Source: Primula veris
Lineage: Eukaryota; Streptophyta; Magnoliopsida; Ericales; Primulaceae
DNA length: 64,000 bases
NCBI GenBank assembly: GCA_963682055.1
Contig: OY821742.1
Location: forward strand, 13,361,752-13,425,751
Direction: 5' to 3'
Both the position numbers and the translations under genes were made by a program. Shown piece by piece: positions 1 through 8,265 of this stretch. Within the stretch, counting starts at the first letter, position 1; each line of letters opens with the position of its first letter. The notes under the pieces were generated by a model, which was not told the DNA's origin, did not search any database, and was given only the letters and a program-made list of their open reading frames with translations.

Positions 1-495
1 AACCGTCCTTTCGTGTAACAGAGGTTTACCTTTTTCCAACCATACAAAAGTCAACAACCGCTGCTCTTTTTAACATATCAACGCTCCAGATTTCGCCACG
101 TCAGCGTGTATTCCACTACCCAAGGTAGTTCACATCATTAGACCTAAATAAACGGCCAGTGGACCCTACCACGAAAAGCTTCTCACATACGCTACCACTA
201 CTATCACACCGAGAATTTCCCCCGATTAAAGTTCCTCGACTCCCAACCAATCCTTACCACAAGGGCACACCGAACACGGTGGACGAAGACCGTTCCTAGC
301 TTGATGACAGGGAGCATCAAGTCTAACAACGCTCTCCGGGGGGATAACCGGCCATATTGTTCGGTGTATGCTCAGAAACATAAAAGAGAAGCAAACAGGA
401 AATAAAATAGGACAGAATCAAATGCAAGATAAGTTTTATTCATCCACAAAGGGGGAAACACAAACAATACAACAGAAAAAGAAAATACACCCATC
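1..495. other. noncoding internal retroelement sequence
   Basis: No ORF is supported here. For minus-strand ORF1, an AATAAA signal reads on the minus strand at 440-435, about 56 bases after that ORF's stop. A GACAGGGAGCATCAAG stretch at 307-322 resembles the purine stretch before the LTR but is not followed by an LTR copy. Confidence 0.5.
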
Positions 496-858
496 CTACT
501 TTTTCGAACTATCCCCCATAGCAACATCCCTCTTCGCCAAAAGTTCCTCCAGACGCTCCTTCTCCCTAACCAAACGAGAAATCGCCATCTCAGCCTGTTT
601 CAAGGCGTAAGACTGAGACTCGCATTTCTGCTCGGCCTTGAAACGAGCAGTGCCCTCCTCGTCCCAATATTGTTTAAACCTCTTTGCTTCCGTCCGAGCA
701 CACATGAGATCATGTTTCAGCCATGACATCTCAATTTCTTTTAGTTGAAGAGGAGTCAAATCCTCCTCCCCAAAGCCAGGGGGACGAGGTAGCAAAAAGG
801 TAGGCTCCTCTTCCATAAGGGCTTTCTTTTTGGAGGCAGACCTAGTGATGGGAGCCAT
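496..858 (-). CDS. antisense coiled-coil ORF1 of the retroelement
   Basis: A 120-residue protein starting MAPITRSASKKK. The ATG at 858 is chosen because it follows a TATA box by 72-80 bases; a longer reading from 930 would begin at the TATA box itself. Residues 1-15 are basic. Residues 16-40 are acidic and proline-rich (EEEPTFLLPRPPGFGEED). From about residue 42 to 115 the sequence is charged and heptad-like with no proline, as expected for a coiled coil (LVREKERLEELLAKRD near the end). It ends in SSKK. An AATAAA signal lies just past the stop. No known enzyme domain is seen. It is the last of five such ORFs and lies opposite to the element's transcription. Function unknown; a coat-associated or regulatory coiled-coil protein is only a guess. 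Confidence 0.6.
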   Translation of the reverse strand: MAPITRSASKKKALMEEEPTFLLPRPPGFGEEDLTPLQLKEIEMSWLKHDLMCARTEAKRFKQYWDEEGTARFKAEQKCESQSYALKQAEMAISRLVREKERLEELLAKRDVAMGDSSKK

Positions 859-929
859 CGCACGCAAAAGCAAATTATAAAACAAGAGAGAGGTAGAAAT
901 TGATAATGAGATACAGGCAATAGGGAGCA

Positions 930-938
930 TTTATAGAG
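930..938 (-). promoter_or_regulatory. TATA box for antisense ORF1
   Basis: The minus strand reads CTCTATAAA, 72-80 bases before the ORF1 ATG. The position fits a plant core promoter with a short leader. Confidence 0.5.
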
Positions 939-1081
939 AATCAAAAGGCACAAAATACGAAGCGTTACAATGGTTCATAAGACAGGCACGAGATAATACG
1001 AAAAGATACAACTGATTCGTCAAATACAGAAGATAAAACACAAATGGCAAAAGGGGAAATACATAAGAAAACCAGCCCAAT

Positions 1082-1561
1082 CTAAGGATCAATGGGTGGA
1101 AAAACCGAACTGCCAGACCGAGAGAAAGCAATACGAGCAGAACAATTCAACCTAGCTTGATAGGAATCGTTCATGGCGACCAAATCGTCATTCTCCGAGG
1201 AGAGCCTATTGTTTTCCGTAGTAAGAACCCTGACGCGCTCCACGAGCCGAGCATTCTTTACCATTATGCTAGCTAGGCCTTGAGGAGAGTTGTCAAACTC
1301 ATCTTGAGAATGGTCCCAAATTTCCTCGGCATCATACCAGAAGTTGGCCAGATGGTTTCTCTGTAACAACAAGTGATCGAGCTGGCGACTCAGTGCCGAG
1401 ATCTCGGTCCACTTCACCGTCTCTTCAGGATAAGAGCCGAACAAGCTCAAGGCCAAAACGCCATATTCTTTCTCAAGCCTTGCCATCCGAACGCGGACCC
1501 GAGATACCTCAGTGTCCAAGCCCTTCATCTGAGCATGATATCTCACCACAGGTCCAGACAT
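1082..1561 (-). CDS. antisense coiled-coil ORF2 of the retroelement
   Basis: A 159-residue protein starting MSGPVVRYHAQMKGLDTE. It has no cysteine cluster or catalytic motif. Residues 12-35 and about 60-75 are heptad-like, and a second strong coiled-coil stretch (RLVERVRVLTTENNRLSSEND) runs from about residue 105 to 135. The tail is serine-rich (SRSGSSVFPPIDP). The reading frame is unbroken. A TATA box lies about 97 bases upstream of the ATG. It begins MSGP like ORF3, which suggests the two are duplicates that diverged. No AATAAA was found close after the stop; the next unit's TATA box lies about 145 bases downstream. Confidence 0.6.
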   Translation of the reverse strand: MSGPVVRYHAQMKGLDTEVSRVRVRMARLEKEYGVLALSLFGSYPEETVKWTEISALSRQLDHLLLQRNHLANFWYDAEEIWDHSQDEFDNSPQGLASIMVKNARLVERVRVLTTENNRLSSENDDLVAMNDSYQARLNCSARIAFSRSGSSVFPPIDP

Positions 1562-1657
1562 TCTGGGAAATTGTTATAGTACGGAAGGAAATGAAGGGCT
1601 GAGGAAGAGAGAAGCAAAAAGAAAAAAGAGATGATAAACTATCAAAGAAAAAAGAAG

Positions 1658-1668
1658 TACTTATAGAA
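1658..1668 (-). promoter_or_regulatory. TATA box for antisense ORF2
   Basis: The minus strand reads GTTCTATAAGT about 97 bases before the ORF2 ATG. It is a weaker match than the other four. Confidence 0.4.
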
Positions 1669-1922
1669 CGGAGAGTATGATATTTTATGACCTTGCTTGG
1701 GAAATTGCATATTTCCTGACATGCTGGGGAGCATGCACCTATGTTTGACAGTGATGGGGACATCTACTGACATCTGAGACCACAGTGCAAAAGAAATAAA
1801 GACGAGATATTCAAAGATCTAGATTCCCGACAAACAACAAACCACAGGTACAATATAAAAAGAAATGCAAAAATAAAAGGGCAAAAACACTTTTCATTAA
1901 TGAAGATGTAATACATCATTGG

Positions 1923-2040
1923 TCATTACATCAAGACAATATTACATCCGAAATAAGAATCTATTACATCCGAGATAAAAACCTATTACATCCGAAAAGA
2001 TCTATTACATCCGAAAAGATCTATTACATCCGAGAAGAGC
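1923..2040. repeat. short tandem repeat, ATTACATCCGA units
   Basis: Five to six units of roughly 20 bases built on ATTACATCCGAAAAGATCT, the last ones nearly identical. They lie between antisense ORF2 and ORF3. Confidence 0.7.
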
Positions 2041-2089
2041 TAGTACAGAAGATCAGGCAAAGGATCAACTATATCAGCTGACCAAGTGA

Positions 2090-2525
2090 GCAGGAGACGC
2101 CAAAAAGAAAAAGTAAGAAGAAAGAGAAAGGAAAAGCAAGAAGAGGAAAAGAAGAAGAGTGCAAGAAAAGAAAAAGTGATAAGAAAGAAGAGTCAAAAAG
2201 AAAAATGACCAACCCTAAATGTAACACAAAACCCTTTGGATCACAGGGCTGATTGTTACATCATAGTGGTGCAAAAAAGAAGAAAAACAAAAAGAGTGAT
2301 GGGAGAGAAGATGAAGAAAAAGAAAGAGGCACAGAAGAAAAATAGATAAGAAGAAGAGGAAGAAATGAGGGAAACTGAGAAATGAAAAGAAGAAAAACAA
2401 AGACCTAGGAAAAGATAGTAAGAAGAAAATGGAGGATAGAGAGAAGAGAGACTGAAAAAGTATAGAAAGAAAAGAGATGGGAAAAGATGGGGAAAAGCAG
2501 AGAGAGATAAAAATAAGAAGGGGGA
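2090..2525. repeat. purine-rich low-complexity tract
   Basis: More than 400 bases consisting mostly of A and G on the plus strand (GAAGAAAGAGAAAGG and similar). On the minus strand this is a pyrimidine tract downstream of ORF3. ORFs across it are composition artefacts. Confidence 0.7.
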
Positions 2526-2528
2526 AGG

Positions 2529-2822
2529 TTAGGGGGAAGTCGATTGGTATCGATGAGAGGGCCCGGCAGAGACATCCCTGTCCCTTAGTGTCGGGTTCCC
2601 CCTTAGCATCTCATTCTCTTCGACTAGAGCCTGACGAGCACGTCGGCAGTAATCCAGTTCGGATCTTAGCCAAGTTAATTCCCGAACCATCTCGGTATGG
2701 TGATAACGCATCACCTTCAATTCCTCCTCGGCATCCCTCAACAGCCTTTGTACATGGTTATAGGAGGCTTCAAAGGCCTCCACTTGCAAAGCTAGTGCTG
2801 ATTGGGTGAAAGGGCCAGACAT
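2529..2822 (-). CDS. antisense coiled-coil ORF3 of the retroelement
   Basis: A 97-residue protein starting MSGPFTQSALALQ. The ATG at 2822 is chosen because it gives the MSGP start shared with ORF2 and sits 85 bases after a TATA box; a further in-frame ATG at 2894 would leave almost no leader. Residues 13-72 are a continuous heptad-like coiled coil (VQRLLRDAEEELKVM, ALVEENEMLRG). The tail is polar (GPSHRYQSTSP). Unbroken frame, no recognised domain. Confidence 0.55.
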   Translation of the reverse strand: MSGPFTQSALALQVEAFEASYNHVQRLLRDAEEELKVMRYHHTEMVRELTWLRSELDYCRRARQALVEENEMLRGNPTLRDRDVSAGPSHRYQSTSP

Positions 2823-2906
2823 CTTGGGGAGATTATAAGATGAGGGTCTATATATGGGGGAAAATAATATGATGAGAAGTGTGGATGTAACCATGCTGTA
2901 AGCAGG

Positions 2907-2917
2907 TATTTATAGAT
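2907..2917 (-). promoter_or_regulatory. TATA box for antisense ORF3
   Basis: The minus strand reads GATCTATAAATA about 85 bases before the ATG. A second TATATA at about 2849-2856 is too near the ATG to be preferred. Confidence 0.5.
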
Positions 2918-2989
2918 CAAGTAGATGAGGGCTGTGATTGAGAGTCGCAACCATTCGCCAATGGGTATTCAGAAGCGATGGCACTCAAA

Positions 2990-3315
2990 AGAGGTGACTG
3001 TTCAAGAAAAACGTTTGGATTCCCAAAAGACTCTAAAGAGCGTGAGTAATTAAAAGCCACACCTGTTCAAGAAACGTTTGGATTCTTACCAATATTTAAA
3101 GGGGGTAAGTAATAATGGCAACAAAACACGCGTCATTTTTGGGAAGGACAGCGGATCGAATAAATATCCCAGATCTTTTGCGCAAGGCTCAAGAAAACTC
3201 TGGTGAATAGGATTTTCTATGCACAAGGCTCAAGAAATCCTATTAGTCCCAAGATATAAAGAGTAAGAAGGTCCAATGGATAAGATCAAACGCAAGGCCC
3301 AAGAAAAGCATTAAT
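2990..3315. repeat. degenerate short repeats between ORF3 and ORF4
   Basis: A GTTCAAGAAACGTTTGGATTC phrase occurs twice about 65 bases apart (near 3000 and 3065). A GCAAGGCTCAAGAAA phrase occurs three times between about 3182 and 3300. Confidence 0.55.
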
Positions 3316-3456
3316 GAGGCCACAAGCGTGCGCAGTCAAAATAAATTGCATTGGGAAAGTAATTCAGATATAAACAAGAAAAAGAAATCTTTATTGATTG
3401 GTTGATACTTCGTTACAGAAGAAGCACAAAGAGGAAATACAATGAAAACAATAAAA

Positions 3457-3795
3457 TCATTTCATAGAAGGGCCCGCTTCGTCATTCGGCTTCCTTTTCG
3501 ACCGAGCATACACTTCCTTAAGGGCCAATTTGTAAGCCCTCTTGGAAGCAAGCTGCCTATCTCTGGAGGCCTCGAGCTCTTTGATCCGGGCACGAGCACG
3601 AATACTGTCGAGCAAAGACCTCTGGTGCTCCTTCTCTAGGGCATCCAATCGCTCGTCTAGTTCGGCGGCCCGACGAGCTTCCACTGACAGCCGGGCAACC
3701 CTCTTCTCGAGATAACGCACCTTCTGAACTTCCTCTTCCAGACGGGCAACGTATTCAGGAAGGTTGTCACCATATTTTTCAAGAGGAGAAGCCAT
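3457..3795 (-). CDS. antisense coiled-coil ORF4 of the retroelement
   Basis: A 112-residue protein starting MASPLEKYGDNLPEY. Residues 15-85 are an uninterrupted, highly charged heptad pattern (ARLEEEVQKVRYLEKRVARL). Near the C-terminus a segment KRAYKLALKEVYARSK matches ORF5 (KKAYKLAFKELHARSK), so the two are paralogues. A TATA box lies 51-59 bases upstream of the ATG. An AATAAA signal reads at 3394-3389, 63 bases after the stop, so the unit has both ends of a short transcription unit. The frame is unbroken. Function unknown. Confidence 0.62.
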   Translation of the reverse strand: MASPLEKYGDNLPEYVARLEEEVQKVRYLEKRVARLSVEARRAAELDERLDALEKEHQRSLLDSIRARARIKELEASRDRQLASKRAYKLALKEVYARSKRKPNDEAGPSMK

Positions 3796-3845
3796 TTGTT
3801 CGTTAATAAAGAATGAACTGCATAAAAAATTCTGGGACAGCCCCC

Positions 3846-3854
3846 TTTTATAAG
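3846..3854 (-). promoter_or_regulatory. TATA box for antisense ORF4
   Basis: The minus strand reads CTTATAAAAGGGGG 51-59 bases before the ATG. Confidence 0.55.
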
Positions 3855-4098
3855 AAGAAACAAGGAGTAGATCAAAGGTCATCTCGAATAAATACAACCT
3901 CTTGAACTTCCCAAGAGCATTTGAGGCAAATTAACCACAGTTCCAAATCCAATTAAAGTCATCCAAAAAGACATCAAGAAGATAAACAGACAAGAACAAG
4001 GAAAGGGAAATATTTTATTAATTCCAAAAACTTCGATTACAACTGAGGAGAAGACTCCCCATTCAAGAGAAATTACGACAGAAATTACAAAAGACTAA

Positions 4099-4419
4099 TT
4101 ATTTCGAGGAAGAGCCTTCTTCATCGTCATCCGAACTCGGTTTGGACCGAGCATGCAACTCCTTGAAGGCAAGCTTATAGGCCTTTTTTGCTGCCTTCTG
4201 CTTAGCCAGATTAGCCTCGAGCTTCTTTATATGCTCGTAGGCCCAATCCCGATCGGCCATCGTCACATGATGATCAGAATCCATGTCAGACAACCTTTTC
4301 TTGTAGTTTGAAACCTTGGCCACGAGTTTCTTATTCGCGGTACGAGATTTCTTGATTTCCGTTTCTAAATAGGAAATATAATTAAAGGAGCTCTCACCAG
4401 TAGAACCAGAAGAAGCCAT
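4099..4419 (-). CDS. antisense coiled-coil ORF5 of the retroelement
   Basis: A 106-residue protein starting MASSGSTGESSFNY. Residues 15-90 are coiled-coil-like and rich in lysine and glutamate. It shares the AYKLAxKExxARSK segment with ORF4 and has an acidic, serine-rich tail (SSDDDEEGSSSK). A TATA box lies 54-61 bases upstream, and an AATAAA reads at 4019-4014, 80 bases past the stop. It is the ORF nearest the 3' LTR. Unbroken frame, no known catalytic motif. Confidence 0.62.
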   Translation of the reverse strand: MASSGSTGESSFNYISYLETEIKKSRTANKKLVAKVSNYKKRLSDMDSDHHVTMADRDWAYEHIKKLEANLAKQKAAKKAYKLAFKELHARSKPSSDDDEEGSSSK

Positions 4420-4471
4420 TATGTCACGGACAAATTAGTAGTAAAATGCCTAATTATGGAGGGAGCACACC

Positions 4472-4480
4472 CCTTTATAG
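4472..4480 (-). promoter_or_regulatory. TATA box for antisense ORF5
   Basis: The minus strand reads CTATAAAGGGG 54-61 bases before the ATG. Confidence 0.55.
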
Positions 4481-4661
4481 GAGTTTTCCTCGAAAAAAGA
4501 TATTAGAATAGGAAACATTAAATGTGCCCCCTGGGAACCGTCACGAGTCTATTGCGTTTCTCGATGAAGCATTGGGAAAAACAAGACCGAAGTAACGTTC
4601 TCGACAAACCGAACATTACTCCCCCGACATGGAAACCACGCCGAGGAAGTCAGGGAGCACT

Positions 4662-5230
4662 TGATAGAACATAGAAATCAGACCCGAATATTTTATTCGG
4701 GTCATAATCAACCCACTTTATAAATGGGTATTCAACGCTTAAATGGGTCATCTCATACTTTTTATAGGAATTGAGGTGCTACTACCCAAAGGCCCAAGCC
4801 CAATCAAAGGGGGACCCTTGTCTGAAAAATCCCTGGGATGAAGACATTTGTCAGTATCCTAGAAGGCGCAGTTGCCTATAAATAGCCAACTACCCCTCCT
4901 AGAAAAGGACCAGAAAATCTATCCAAAAAATATAGAGAGAAGTTAAGAAAAGAGATAAACTAACCAAAGCATATCACTTCGAGAAACAAACCGAGAAAAG
5001 ACAGCCGAGCATCGAACCAAAGAGGAGAAAGATCAAGAGGAGAGATTAACTAGTTATATCGAGCATAATTGTAAAGCCGAAATACTAATCCGAGCAAATG
5101 TAATAGTCCGAACAAGGACAATAATCCGAGCAATAATAAAGATCAGGAAGTTTCATTTATTCACGGTTGATTTATCATTATATCATTGTTGAAAAGCCTA
5201 ACGCGACCGACCAAAGTTATGGCTTTATCA
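4662..5230 (+). repeat. 3' LTR of the Ty3-type element
   Basis: Starts TGATAGAAC and ends GGCTTTATCA, giving TGATA/TATCA terminal inverted repeats and a length of 569 bases. A TATA box (CCTATAAATAG, 4876-4885) marks the U3/R region and an AATAAA at 5135-5140 lies downstream, as expected for an LTR read left to right. U5 carries repeated CCGAGCA phrases. The matching 5' LTR is outside the window, so the target duplication cannot be tested. Confidence 0.7.
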
Positions 5231-5620
5231 TGAATTCTTAAAAAAGTTTCACAAAGTCAAATATTAAATTAATGAATTCCGTGTGGTGTGCCAGAATAAA
5301 AAGAAAAGCAAAAAATATGTATTTTTCAATAGGTTAAAATATTTAGTGTAAAAAAATACAGGTAGATCTGCAGTCAACTATGGCGACCATACTATGTTAA
5401 TTTGTACTAAACAATAGGTTGCTTGTATATCACCAATGTATTCCAGCGTGTACCTACTGACTTTTTTGGTAGTGCAATTAAGTTGCAAAATTTATTATCA
5501 TTGATTTTCTTTTCATCATGTAGTCTGACCTGACCAGACTTGACATGTAATGATTCGTGATATTTTATGGGATAATGAATTGCTCTTTCGTATATTGGAA
5601 TTTTCTTTTATTCGTTAATT
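5231..5620. other. flank between LTR and CACTA-type gene
   Basis: AT-rich DNA with no coding signal that I can support. A CACTA 5' terminus was looked for and not found; it may have been lost or lie beyond the LTR element. Confidence 0.5.
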
Positions 5621-7533
5621 TTGGGTACATCAAACCACTTAGATGCTACAGACGATTCTCCAAACCAACCCTCAATGAAAAGGAAAAGAGGTACGGCTAG
5701 GCCTTATAAGGATTGGGGTACGGGTAAAAAGCTTGAAGTCCAGTTGAATCGTTACAATCAGCCTATTGGGGATAATGCATCCAAATTGGCAAGTCATTTA
5801 GGCACGATAGCTCGTAATGGAGTTTACTATCCTATAACATATACAGACTGGAGGAGTAAAGAGCTTCGGACATTACAAGTGGGAGAAAGTCCCACGCAGC
5901 TGTGCGAGATAAGGTATTTAGATTAACCCTTTTTATTATAATTCTTTTTGGTACAGAAATCACTAAATTATTTTCTTTTTTTCACTGAAGATGACGAAAA
6001 ACGGCAAAGAACCTAATAGGTTAGAAGTTTACATAGTAACTCATGAAAAAGCAGATGGTTCACCAGTTGACCAAACTGCGGCTGTAGTACTTGTATGTAT
6101 CTCAAAATAGTAAAAAAAAAATTAGAAATATTATGTGATGGGAAGACTATAATTTCAGCTTTCGTCATTTATTTGTGTTTTTTTAAGGCTGCTATGAAGG
6201 CTAAGTTACTAACTATTCCAGAAGCTTACCACACACCAGAATTTCGAGAACAAGTATTTACGGAAGTACTTGGACCTGATGGGCATGGCCGTGTTCGTAC
6301 ATGGGGTTCAGGTCCTTGCCCGACTGAAGTTTTCGGAAACAAAAACAATGAATCTTACGAGAAACATACTTGTGACATGGAAAACAACCGAGAAGAAATT
6401 TGAGGAGAGGTCCGTGAAGTGGTGAGAGAAGAGGTACGAGAAGAGCTACACGAAGAGTTACATGAACTGGTACGGAAAGAGGTGCGAGAGGAGTTGCAAG
6501 GATCGATCCGGGAAGAAATTTATAAAGAGATTCGAGAAGAGTTTAATGGCAAATTGAAACAAATAGAGCGACAATATGCAGAGTTGGAGGTTCAGGTTCG
6601 TGTTGGGGGAAATACAGTCCCAAAATCTCTTATCCGAAAATCTGCGGTAGGAAAATCAGTACCCGTTCAGGTAATTGTTTAAAAGCTTGATATAGAGTTA
6701 CAGATTTTAGAAAATACTGTAACTACAGTGAATTAAAAACCAAAAAAATTACAAGTTTACATCAGGGGATAAGAACTACATATTCATGTGTGTCTTTAGA
6801 AAATGTCTCTTAGTATAAATAAAACATATAAATTACACATAACATGGTGCTCTTCCCCTACCCATTTTCGGAGAACCTAACGAATACATTGGTTGAATCT
6901 GAAAGATGCAAATGTGAGTTTCAGTCTCATACCTGCACTTTTTTTTATATTGTTTTTATTTATGATTCAGGAAGTTTCAGATGCTCGAAGTTTTCATGAT
7001 CAATCTGGAGATCCTACAGATCTTCTTAAGGTACTTTAATATACTTTAACTTTATTATTATTATTATTTTATTTTTAGATGATTTATGACATTTGATAAT
7101 TGTGCTATTGCCTATTGGGATCATTTTAAAGGTCGGAATGGCCGTACGTCTCCTTAATGTTACTCGGCCAAGAAAGATTGTTGCTGAGGCTATTTTAATT
7201 TCGAAAGACCCAAACAAAGTGTTAGATGGTATGCAACTAGGAAATGGATTTTGGGTAGTACGCATAAATAAGTTGATACTACCTCAACAACCTTTATTGA
7301 TCCCTCAAGGAAATGTTCTCACAGTGGAACACGCCCTTAAGAAGCAGATTTTTTGGCGTACCATTGATGTGAGTGAAAAGCTACAAAATATAAGAACTAT
7401 TCTTAGTTTCGCATTAGTATTTGAAAGATCCATATTTATGTGATATTTAGTTAACTTCTAGTTACATTATGCTAACTTATATTGTTTTTTTTTTGCTTTT
7501 TCCTTGTAGAGCAAAGGAAAGAGAAGCGGTTGA
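5621..7533 (+). pseudogene. CACTA (En/Spm) accessory protein gene, Transposase_24/DUF8039 type, one internal stop
   Basis: Six exons can be read: about 5621-5913, 5991-6092, 6188-6670, 6971-7030, 7132-7368 and 7510-7533, each bounded by GT and AG. Exon 1 carries RKRGTARPYKDW; exon 2 NGKEPNRLEVYIVTHEKADG; exon 3 GPDGHGRVRTWGSGPCPTEVFG. All three are characteristic of plant Ptta/En/Spm ORFs. Exon 3 then becomes a coiled coil of repeated VREEVREELHEEL. Exon 5 is the C-terminal domain (VAEAILISKDPNKVLDGMQLG), and exon 6 ends in KGKRSG and a stop. A single in-frame TGA at 6401-6403 interrupts exon 3, where CGA (Arg) is the likely ancestor. There is no ATG at 5621 (TTG), so the true start is upstream or lost. 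The catalytic CACTA transposase is absent. Confidence 0.72.
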
Positions 7534-7920
7534 AGCTTGCAGTTGACCTCCGAGACGATTTATGTGTTATTTATGTTTTGTGTTATTTATGTGTTCTTGT
7601 AAATCTTCTGTGATTCGAAATTTAGGTGTACATATATATGTGTTTTTTTCCTTTTTACGTATTGCGATCTGGCTGACTTATATTATGTCGTTGTTTAGAT
7701 CATTTCCGATGACTTCAGTTAATGGAGTTTTTGTATGTATATATTTTTGTTTATATTCTTATGACAATTAGTTATATTCGGATTAATATGTGAACTATAT
7801 GATTTTAAATTTTCTTATTATATAAGCATGTTAATATGTTACGGTGTAATCCATTTAGATTGAGTTAATATTTAGCTAAAAGAAAGGCCTTTAAAAAGTT
7901 ATTTAATGCAGTTTAAATGT
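7534..7920. other. 3' flank of the CACTA-type gene
   Basis: T-rich sequence with no coding signal, leading into the subterminal repeats. Confidence 0.4.
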
Positions 7921-8170
7921 ATCTATTGAGGCGCTTCTAGTGCAAATAATTCAAAAATTTGGGTCCCTTTTGAAGCGGTCATAAACCGCCTTAAATATGG
8001 TCAAAACCGCCTTAGACTTTTTGAGGCGGTTCATTACCGCCTCATAACCTTTTGCAACCCTTACAGATAAGCATCTTTTACATTTGCTACGAAGACCGCC
8101 TTAAATAGTATTTGGGACGGTTTTACTATTTTTCTAGGCGGTTTTAAACCGCCTTAAAAGACGTCGTTTG
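7921..8170. repeat. CACTA subterminal repeat cluster (AACCGCCTT in both orientations)
   Basis: The motif AACCGCCTT or its complement AAGGCGGTT, with variants, occurs about nine times in 250 bases, often as back-to-back palindromes (GGCGGTTTTAAACCGCC). Dense short inverted motifs of this kind are the transposase-binding subterminal region of CACTA elements. A TAGTG stands at 7938-7942, but the repeats continue past it, so I cannot fix the element's end. Confidence 0.6.
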
Positions 8171-8265
8171 GCGTAATAATGCTAAAATCGAGCTCCTTCT
8201 ATTCATTCTCAACACAAAGACTAAACCTTTATATGCTATTGTTTAATTAACAAAGCTGGATAATT

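Larger units (their letters stand above)
1..5230 (+). mobile_element. 3' part of a Ty3-type LTR retrotransposon, cut by the window edge
   Basis: The right end is a clear LTR (4662-5230) preceded by a purine-rich stretch (AGGAAGTCAGGGAGCAC) that could be the polypurine tract. The element therefore reads left to right; its 5' LTR, gag and pol would lie upstream of base 1. Inside, five short ORFs run against the element's own direction. Extra ORFs between pol and the 3' LTR, some antisense, are known in the Tat/Ogre branch of plant Ty3 elements, so I infer that lineage. No pol domain is visible in the window, so the lineage is not proven. Confidence 0.7.

Noticed and set aside
7938..7942. TAGTG as the 3' end of the CACTA element
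   Set aside because: Subterminal motifs are denser after this point than before it, so it is not a convincing end.
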